NCBI GenBank assembly: GCA_964036315.1
Contig: OZ038496.1
Span: 12,985,883 to 13,049,882 of the forward strand
DNA: 64,000 nt
Source of the DNA: Acanthosepion esculentum
Taxonomy: Eukaryota; Mollusca; Cephalopoda; Sepiida; Sepiidae
Direction of reading: 5' to 3'
Shown here: positions 57,261 to 64,000 of the stretch, piece after piece
Numbering within the stretch: the stretch's first letter is position 1
How the letters are laid out: the number at the start of each line of letters is the position of its first letter
Notes under the pieces: model-generated
The model's database searches: none
Told to the model about the DNA's origin: nothing
Seen by the model: the letters and a program-made list of their open reading frames with translations, nothing else
Made by a program: the position numbers and the translations under genes

Positions 57261-57764
57261 TGGATATTTGGATGGAGTTATCGACAAATTTTCAACCACT
57301 AAGCCTTGTCCTATATCGTGACTTTATGAATTCAAATAGATGGCAAGAATTGCTCTAGTCTTGACTTTATTTTTGTCGAACCGTAGGGCTTGTTGGTCGT
57401 GGCGGTATTTGACTATATTTGAATTGTATTTAAATACTTTATCAGAGCATCTGTATTGGTATGAAAAAGGCATTTACATTAAGTTTTTGGCCGAATTTCT
57501 GAAGTATTTGTTTTGAGATTTTTGGAACCTGGAATAAAATTAGTATTTATATTTGATTTGTATTACCAATTTATATCGCGCCAATATTCGCGAAAAGTCT
57601 CTGTATTCGAATTATCTAACAAATTAGTATTTCAGTATCTAGTTTGTTGGCTACTGTTGGTGGTAGGGGTCGCCGATTCGAGCTCTTGGCAAACCCACTC
57701 AAACCCTGGATCAAGACCGCGACACGTCAGTGGGCCTCAGTGTTGAGTCTGAGGCCCTGTGGGT
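57261..57764. other. Unassigned sequence
   Basis: A/T-rich to 57640, then G+C-richer sequence leading into the 111-bp array. The latter part may be the edge of the composite element. Confidence 0.4.
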
Positions 57765-58590
57765 TTTGGTTTGGTTTATTTTGTTTTACGGCATATCAAC
57801 CTCAATGGGTTATTTAATGCCGACAACATTTTTAGGATAGATTCGTATGAATAGAATATGTATTCTTTGGTTTAGATTGGTTTGGTTTATTTTGTTTTAC
57901 GGCATATCAACCTCAATGGGTTATTTAATGCCGACAACATTTTTAGGATAGATTCGTATGAATAGAATATGTATTCTTTGGTTTAGATTGGTTTGGTTTA
58001 TTTTGTTTTACGGCATATCAACCTCAATGGGTTATTTAATGCCGACAACATTTTTAGGATAGATTCGTATGAATAGAATATGTATTCTTTGGTTTAGATT
58101 GGTTTGGTTTATTTTGTTTTACGGCATATCAACCTCAATGGGTTATTTAATGCCGACAACATTTTTAGGATAGATTCGTATGAATAGAATATGTATTCTT
58201 TGGTTTAGATTGGTTTGGTTTATTTTGTTTTACGGCATATCAACCTCAATGGGTTATTTAATGCCGACAACATTTTTAGGATAGATTCGTATGAATAGAA
58301 TATGTATTCTTTGGTTTAGATTGGTTTGGTTTATTTTGTTTTACGGCATATCAACCTCAATGGGTTATTTAATGCCGACAACATTTTTAGGATAGATTCG
58401 TATGAATAGAATATGTATTCTTTGGTTTAGATTGGTTTGGTTTATTTTGTTTTACGGCATATCAACCTCAATGGGTTATTTAATGCCGACAACATTTTTA
58501 GGATAGATTCGTATGAATAGAATATGTATTCTTTGGTTTAGATTGGTTTGGTTTATTTTGTTTTACGGCATATCAACCTCAATGGGTTAT
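57765..58590 (-). repeat. 111-bp tandem array, 8 nearly identical units (module 3)
   Basis: ACGGCATATCAACCTCAATG recurs at 57788, 57899, 58010, 58121, 58232, 58343, 58454 and 58565, an exact 111-bp spacing. Units look identical by eye. The last unit is cut at GGGTTAT by the gypsy LTR at 58591. It is the reverse complement of the 8549-8985 array. Confidence 0.95.
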
Positions 58591-58878
58591 TGTTGAGTCT
58601 TGACTCATTGTTGAATCTCGCCTAATGCATGGAATAATAATGCAACACAAAATGTACTTAGAACAAGAATGTATTATAACAAGAAAGTGTACACAATAAG
58701 TACATATAGTATTTCTGTATATTTCTGGGAAGACGTTCCTGGAGAATGTGTTGACTAGTCGCAGTCGATCAGAGTCTCTAGTTGGATCTCGTGATTCCTC
58801 TTCCTCGTCTTCCGGTACCAACCATTATTTATATAGTTGGTAGTCACCTATGCAGATTAGGTGGATCCTACCACAACA
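58591..58878 (-). repeat. 3' LTR of the gypsy element
   Basis: TGTTGTGGTAGG...GACTCAACA in minus orientation, 288 bp, matching the solo LTR at 51925-52209. Confidence 0.9.
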
Positions 58879-58892
58879 CCCCCCTCCCAAGC
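58879..58892 (-). other. Polypurine tract of the gypsy element
   Basis: The minus strand reads TTGGGAGGGGGG directly upstream of the LTR's TGTTG, the expected place for the second-strand primer. Confidence 0.75.
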
Positions 58893-59000
58893 CTTGGAAT
58901 CCTTTTGGATTTCAAACTGGCTTCTATATGGGATGATGATTATGGTTATTTCTTTGTAGATCCCCTTTGCATAGTTCATATGTATATCTGGTTTTTTTTT

Positions 59001-60314
59001 TCAATATCTTTTTCGTTTTGGATTCACGTCCAATGGGTCCGTGAACTTCCGTTTCCTACCGGATCTTCTCGGTTCAGGAGCACTCTGCGGAGGTTCTACT
59101 TGAAAAGTATCATACATTACATCAATGGGATCTTCCTCCTCATCCGGTATACTCTCTTCATGCTCTAGCACGTAGCATTTTTTGAGTTGGTTCTGGTGCC
59201 TTTTATGAGTATTCTTCGGCCCTTTTATTATGTAAATCAGGTCACCGATTCTCTTGTCCACTATGCCTCGCTCCCAGAACTCAATGTTGTTTCTATAGCA
59301 CTTGAAAAACACCTTCTCTCCGGGGGTGTATCTTTTTCTAGCTGTATACATAGTGTTCTTTATTCTATTTCTTCCTGGCAAAAGCTTGTCAAACACTGGC
59401 TTAACTTTCCTAGCGAACATTAGTTCAGCTGGTGCCATGTTTGATGGTGTTCTCTGGTTAGGCGTGATTCTGTATACTTGTAGGAATTGCTGAAGCGCCT
59501 TTTCCGTTGGAACTCCTGAGGCTTTCTTCAGAGCGCGCTTTAACGTATCTACAAATCTTTCTGCGAGTCCATTGGATCTCGGATGATACGGCGGCGTCGT
59601 TATGTGGTTAATTTGATATAACTCACAAAATTCCTTAAAATCGTCAGAAGTGAATTGTGTACCATTGTCACTCACAATACACTCTGGCACACCGAACCGT
59701 GCAAATAGTTCATGCAAAAAAGTTGTTGTGGTATTGGACGTAGGCTTTTTGCAGCGTAGTACTTCCGGCCATTTTGTAAAGCTATCTACCACTATTAAGT
59801 AGTAATAATCTTCTACTGGACCAGCGAAATCAATGTGTAATCTTTCCCACGGATGATCCGTCTTTGGCCATGGTTTGTGTACTATAGGTGGTGCCTTAGC
59901 TGCTAACGCACACCCTTTACATCGATGAACCATGTTTTCGATATCCACATCCATTCCTTTCCAATATACAAAGCTTCGCATTAAGCTTTTTGTTCTATTA
60001 ATCCCCGGGTGACCCATATGAAAGTCCCGTAGGATTCTTTTCTGCAACTTTTTTGGTACTACTACTTTCTCTACACTTGCGAAAGGCACGTTACGTTTCT
60101 TTTTAAATATAGGCATAGTATTTTCTTTTAATTCAAATTTAGCTTCAAATTTGTTACATCTTCCAAGACCAGGTGTAAAGGTTTCCGGAAACTTTTTCTT
60201 TAATTCATCTTTAATGTCCTGTCTTGTTTGCGTATTACTTTCTACTTTTCTGCAGAATGAGTTTAACGGTTTATCCCACAATTCGAATGTTTCAATAAAA
60301 TCTGTACCCAACAA
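59001..60314 (-). CDS. gypsy Pol remnant: protease/RT linker fused to integrase
   Basis: The 437-codon frame begins within the protease-RT linker (LGTDFIETFELWDKPLNSF ... KKRNVPFASVEKV) and at about residue 84-86 jumps straight into the integrase zinc finger (ILRDFHMGHPGINRTKSLM ... HRCKGC). RT and RNase H are absent without loss of frame. The integrase core shows HIDFAGPV (Asp about 162), VSDNGTQF (Asp about 216) and GLAERF (Glu about 252), with 35 residues between the last two (D,D-35-E). A GPY/F-like module (GIVDKRIGDLIYIIKG) and a basic C-terminus (RRSGRKRKF ... PKRKRY) follow. The integrase part could be intact; RT-dependent functions cannot be. Confidence 0.85.
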   Translation of the reverse strand: MLGTDFIETFELWDKPLNSFCRKVESNTQTRQDIKDELKKKFPETFTPGLGRCNKFEAKFELKENTMPIFKKKRNVPFASVEKVVVPKKLQKRILRDFHMGHPGINRTKSLMRSFVYWKGMDVDIENMVHRCKGCALAAKAPPIVHKPWPKTDHPWERLHIDFAGPVEDYYYLIVVDSFTKWPEVLRCKKPTSNTTTTFLHELFARFGVPECIVSDNGTQFTSDDFKEFCELYQINHITTPPYHPRSNGLAERFVDTLKRALKKASGVPTEKALQQFLQVYRITPNQRTPSNMAPAELMFARKVKPVFDKLLPGRNRIKNTMYTARKRYTPGEKVFFKCYRNNIEFWERGIVDKRIGDLIYIIKGPKNTHKRHQNQLKKCYVLEHEESIPDEEEDPIDVMYDTFQVEPPQSAPEPRRSGRKRKFTDPLDVNPKRKRY

Positions 60315-60535
60315 GTTTTCTCCATTTCTCAGAATGAAAACTTATTTTTTTAACGATCCCATTCAATTTCATTGGAAGTACAACCTCGCCTTCGAAGTTA
60401 ATTTGCTTTCCAGTTACCGTTCGAGCGAGTTTCGTTGACTTCATTATTGTAGGCCTTTTTAAAATTTTCCATGTTTTATCGTTCATTATTGTTAAATCTG
60501 ACCCCGAATCGAGTTGAAATTTGATATTTTTTTGA
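60292..60535 (-). pseudogene. gypsy aspartic protease segment
   Basis: FQLDSGSDLTIMNDKTW gives the DSG active site of a retroviral-type protease, followed by RTVTGKQINFEGEVVLPMKL. It is in the frame offset by -1 from gag across a run of seven A (near 60530), which may be a natural gag-pol frameshift. A second shift near 60330 separates it from the downstream Pol frame and is probably a mutation. Confidence 0.75.
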
Positions 60536-61608
60536 ATATTTCAGTCGTCATATATTTCCTCAAATCTCTATCTGATTTGATATAAATATTTGTTTGTCTA
60601 ATTCGGCTCTTGAATTTTTTCGTTTTACAACACGATCCTTTGTGACCATTCTTTTGGCACACGAAACATTTCTTATTTCTATATGGGCAATTTACCTCCC
60701 AATGTCTTTCGTTACAACGTCTGCAATTATATGGTGGGACCTTTTTATTTTCGTTCTTTTTATTTTCTTGTCTATTCTTAAAATACGCCGAATTTTTTCT
60801 CCAATTTTTCTCTAATGGGTACTTTGACTGCTTTTTTATTTTTTTAATATAAGCAATGCCAACTTCTTCGATTTTTTGCGACTCTTTTTTTAAACTTACG
60901 GCCCGTTGACACTCCTCTGCTAACTTTTGCAGGGTAAGGCCTTGTTCAGATTCGAGTTTAGACAAAACTCTACGTCTTATTTCGGCACTCTTACTGGATA
61001 CCAGTCCTTGAGCAAAAATTAAGCACTTGAATTCTTCAACCGTAATCTCTGCCAATCTGAAATTGTCACAATGTCTATTCACTATAGATGCATATGTTAA
61101 GTAATCCTGATCGTCGGATTTAGAGACATTCATGCATAACCATAGCTTATGCCAAAGCGACATATTTGCTCCAAACAGCTCTTTTAGCAATTTCACTGTT
61201 TCCGAGAATTCCAATTCAGTTGTTTTTCTCGGTAGAATAAAATCTACAAATTTGCTATGTTCTGCTGTACCTAACTTTCTTAGTAATAGACTGACTTTTC
61301 TTGAATTCGACCAGTTTTCACAGTCTGTGTAGAAAATATCTTCATATCGTTTAAAGTACGCTTCAAACGTTTTTTCTTCGTCTGGCACATAGTTGAAAGT
61401 TTCCAGCGAATTAAATATGGTGTTATTAGAATATGAAGAATTTCTTTCATTTGCCTGATAGTTGTTTAATTTCTCCAGTGTTAACTTTTGAATTTCCAAA
61501 AGTCTAATCCTCTTGACGTTCTTGATATTTTTGCATTGCTATCAGTTCTTGCTGTGCTATCTGTTGGGATTTGAATAATTCGGATATGACTTTGGATAGT
61601 TCATCCAT
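60492..61608 (-). pseudogene. gypsy Gag, one frameshift near the N-terminus
   Basis: Gag forms the particle and packages element RNA. The natural start is probably ATG at 61608 (MDELSKVISELFKSQQIA...QERQED), which hits a stop near 61507. The main frame continues from 61499 with EIQKLTLEKLNNYQ, FNYVPDEEKTFEAYFKRYED, KVSLLLRKLGTAEHSKFVDFI and FKCLIFAQGLVSSKSAEIRRR, ending in two cysteine knuckles at about residues 259-291 (CRRCNERHWEVNC, CFVCQKNGHKGSC). Apart from the single frameshift it looks well preserved. Confidence 0.8.
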
Positions 61609-62254
61609 CTTTAGCTGATAGTGTTCATGCAACAAGGAATATACTTTTAATTTGTGTATCCACGAATATCATATAAGCTGACCAAAAATCGAAACCACGT
61701 ACGACTTTTCTATTTTATGTCTTGCTTTTACATTCACGCCCGTGCTAATCAACTTTGGTATTTTTTTTTTCGTGAACAGAGAGCGTCGGACTTTTTTTTT
61801 TTCGTTTTCGACTTCTGTTCGCGTATTTCAATGACAACGTCTGATTTTCTTATCAGAGGTAATTCGTCACTAAATTGTTGAACAAATAATTTTAAAAAAA
61901 TAATTTTTTAAAGTTTGTTACCTTTCAAAGTCGACACGGTGTATTTGTGCTCCTTTTAATCCATGCATGTTTTTGTAGTCGGCCAATTTTTCTTTTTAGA
62001 GGGTGTCTCGTTGTAGATAATTTTTTAATTTAAAATTACCGTTATTCGCTTACGACACCTTTCAATTTTTTTGAGTGAACGTTTCTTTATGCTTAGTCGT
62101 CTTTTAACGAGTTCTACATATCCAGAAGTTCAGAATCCTTCGTCGTTACGTTAACGTTGGACTTTGAATTAATAGTTTTTTTTTTCAGCCTGGGTTCTTC
62201 AATGACTTGTCCCAATTGTTGAAAACTCTCACTATTAATTCTTTCTTCTTTCCG
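61609..62254 (-). other. gypsy 5' untranslated region
   Basis: Sequence between the tandem PBS-like repeats and gag. No other feature is seen. Confidence 0.5.
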
Positions 62255-62460
62255 TATGGTTCGTTCTACTTCTTTGCCATTGTTGAAACTTGGCGTATGG
62301 TTCGTTCTACTTCGTGGCCATTGTTGAAACTTGGCGTATGGTTCGTTCTACTTCGTGGCCATTGTTGAAACTTGGCGTATGGTTCGTTCTACTTCGTGGC
62401 CATTGTTGAAACTTGACGTATGGTTCGTTCTACTTCGTCGCCATTGTTGAAACTTGACTC
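62255..62460 (-). repeat. 41-bp tandem repeat spanning the LTR end and primer-binding site
   Basis: About 4-5 copies of a unit that on the minus strand reads AAGTTTCAACA (the LTR 3' end type) then ATGGCCACGAAGTAGAACGA and ACCATACGCC. The copy next to the LTR has TGGCGACGAAGTAGAACGAA, a plausible tRNA primer-binding site. The LTR-end/PBS junction has therefore been tandemly amplified. Confidence 0.75.
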
Positions 62461-62657
62461 ATTGTTGAATCTCGCCTAATGCATGGAATAATAATGCAAC
62501 ACAAAATGTACTTAGAACAAGAATGTATTATAACAAGAAAGTGTACACAATAAGTACATATAGTATTTCTGTATATTTCTGGGAAGACGTTCCTGGAGAA
62601 TGTGTTGACTAGTCGCAGTCGATCAGAGTCTCTAGTTGGATCTCGTGATTCCTCGAG
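62455..62657 (-). repeat. 5' LTR of the gypsy element, truncated
   Basis: Matches 58603-58800 almost exactly, but breaks off at GATTCCTC (62657), where unrelated sequence starts. About the first 80 bp of the LTR (U3 side) are missing. Confidence 0.8.
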
Positions 62658-63215
62658 ATTCACTTGACCTCCCACAGGGCCAGGTAGTGACACAAGGTCG
62701 AGTTTAACGTGGGAAGGGGAGGGGGAATGGACCCGAGTTTTCACCCGGGTCGCAGTGCTTTGGCTTTAGCTAGTCATAGCTGGTCTTGGCTGGTCTTAGC
62801 TGGTCATAGCTTGTCCAATATGGTCATAGCTAGTCAGACATAGCCACGATACTACCAGCGCAGGGACGAATCCCTGCCGCCGGCCTGTATCGGAGAAGGA
62901 ATCCCGGCCCCATAGGCGATCATTCAGTGAGTAATCTGCGAACAGATACTACACGGGATTTACTTGACCTCCCACAGGGCCAGGTTGTGACACAAGGTCG
63001 GAGTTTAACGTGGGAAGGTAGGGGGAATGGACCCGAGTTTTCACCCGGGTCGCAGTGCTTTGACTTTAGCTAGTCATAGCTGGTCTTGGCTGGTCTTAGC
63101 TGGTCATAGCTTGTCCAAGCTGGTCAGAGCTGGTCATAGCTAGTCAGACGTAGCCACGATACTACCAGCGCAGGGACGAATCCCTGCCGCCGGCCTGTTG
63201 ATTTACTTGACCTCC
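62655..63215. repeat. Tandem duplication of about 290 bp with a 10-bp TAGCTGGTCA minisatellite
   Basis: 62660-62887 and 62955-63198 are near-identical: 'acttgacctcccacagggcc', 'atggacccgagttttcaccc', 'cgatactaccagcgcaggga' and 'cgccggcctgt'. Each holds about 7-9 units of TAGCTGGTCA-type decamers. A third ACTTGACCTCCCACA lies at 63205-63219, so the unit boundary occurs three times. This could be tandem LTR-like sequence of another element. Confidence 0.8.
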
Positions 63216-64000
63216 CACATTTTTGTCCCTTTTTTTCTCACAGACGGTGACCAACTGCCCCTACTATAAAATGCAGTCGACAAAATCAAAAACAAACAAG
63301 GCGCATGCGCGAAATAAAAATATAAAATGTCGACAATTTATCCATCGCACACTGTAGACTATATTACCCAATGTCTTTGCCTTCAACCAATAACTTCGAC
63401 GTCTTGAAAGTAAATGTTAAACTTAATACTCATCGTCGTCGTCGTCGGCATCCGACCGTCTCGGGAGACGATGGAGTAGCGCCCTGGGGTGTCCTCTCCA
63501 GTGCGCTACGAGTCTGGGCGTGATATATGGAGAACTATGGCAGCCCGGATGTCTGGTTCCCCCCCCCCTCGGCCTTGCTAGCAGAATCCAAAGGAGAGGG
63601 TGAACCAATACAGTTTGGTACCAGCGCGGCTGCAGGAGTGGCCGGAAGGTAGCACAAAGTGCCGTCCATCCGCCTTCGGGGCTCCACTCCGGATTTGTGT
63701 AGGGTTTATTCCTTAGCCTTTTCTTCTCCCGAAGATTTCCACAAGGCAGTGGAGCTACTTAACCCATAGCTGGGATTTGGTTCATTGGCACCAGGGCGGC
63801 AATCTTAATACTAATATTAGCTATGCCCTCATAAGGAGATATATATCTCTTTTCTCTATTTTTATAACAAAATATTCTTTCAGGACATAGGTGATTATCG
63901 TTCTCCACGGATTCCTTTTTCTTTATTGTCTGTGAATTGCCCAGACTTCTTGAGAATTATAGTGTTGTGGTTTCCCATTGACTTTGAATACATTTTCTTA
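63216..64000. other. Unassigned, G+C-richer sequence
   Basis: Includes a TATAAAA at 63263, a (GTC)n run at 63428-63447 and a C-run at 63559-63568. Open frames are short and carry no recognisable motif. It could hold a repeat or a host exon, but I cannot support either. Confidence 0.35.

Larger units (their letters stand above)
58591..62657 (-). mobile_element. Ty3/gypsy retrotransposon lacking RT and RNase H
   Basis: The order on the minus strand is 5' LTR (truncated, 62657-62455), PBS region, gag (61608-60500), protease, integrase (to 59001), polypurine tract and 3' LTR (58878-58591). The 3' LTR inserted into a 111-bp array unit. The RT-RNase H region is missing with the frame kept, so this copy could only move with proteins from another element. 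Confidence 0.85.

Noticed and set aside
62655..63215. Pair of LTRs of a second retrotransposon
   Set aside because: The spacing is only about 70 bp and there is no internal coding sequence. Tandem duplication is the safer description.

Overview
The window looks like intergenic, repeat-packed chromosomal DNA of an animal, most likely a cephalopod mollusc (octopus-like). That assignment is inference from overall character: very long (TA)n, (GATA)n and (GAAA)n microsatellites, several tRNA-derived short elements, Penelope-like elements, a Tx1-type LINE, and Ty1/copia, Ty3/gypsy, mariner, pogo and hAT remnants. I see no convincing host protein-coding gene. Every recognisable coding stretch is a transposable-element gene, nearly all broken by stops, frameshifts or deletions.

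Layout. 0-3.9 kb: simple repeats, tRNA-derived SINE pieces and foldback/MITE-like pieces. 3.97-7.14 kb: a (GATA)n array punctuated by a short spacer motif. 7.1-20.3 kb: a composite repeat element with three tandem modules (30 bp, 27 bp, 111 bp), whose 27-bp module has expanded to about 10.6 kb and stays open in long reading frames on both strands. 20.3-26.8 kb: SINE pieces, then a large inverted system of pyrimidine- and purine-rich repeats. 27.4-28.3 kb: a pogo/Tigger-like element with TA duplication. 30.2-31.4 kb: a mariner element with terminal repeats and a broken DD34D transposase. 31.45-32.1 kb: a 5'-truncated Penelope-like element (minus strand) followed by a well-formed hammerhead ribozyme motif. 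32.9-34.25 kb: polypyrimidine tract. 34.8-35.1 kb: piggyBac-like MITE. 37.2-39.4 kb: copia remnants. 39.7-43.5 kb: Tx1-like LINE. 43.6-45.7 kb: a hammerhead fragment and tRNA-Ser-cored foldback elements embedded in (TA)n. 45.75-51.84 kb: Penelope reverse-transcriptase and GIY-YIG pieces plus hammerhead-like motifs joined to (TA)n runs. 51.9-52.2 kb: a solo LTR. 54.1-56.4 kb: a second punctuated GATA array. 56.45-57.26 kb: a decayed hAT transposase. 57.77-58.59 kb: a nearly uniform 111-bp array interrupted by a Ty3/gypsy element (58.59-62.66 kb, minus) that has lost reverse transcriptase and RNase H in frame. 62.65-64 kb: a tandem GC-richer duplication and unassigned sequence.

The most interesting theme is the repeated meeting of three things: Penelope-type or tRNA-derived elements, hammerhead-ribozyme core motifs (CTGANGA ... 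GAAAC ... GTC), and (TA)n microsatellites that start exactly at, or inside, the hammerhead motif. The second theme is one dispersed element family that carries three different minisatellites, each able to expand on its own. All family assignments come from reading translated motifs and repeats by eye; no database search or folding program was run.
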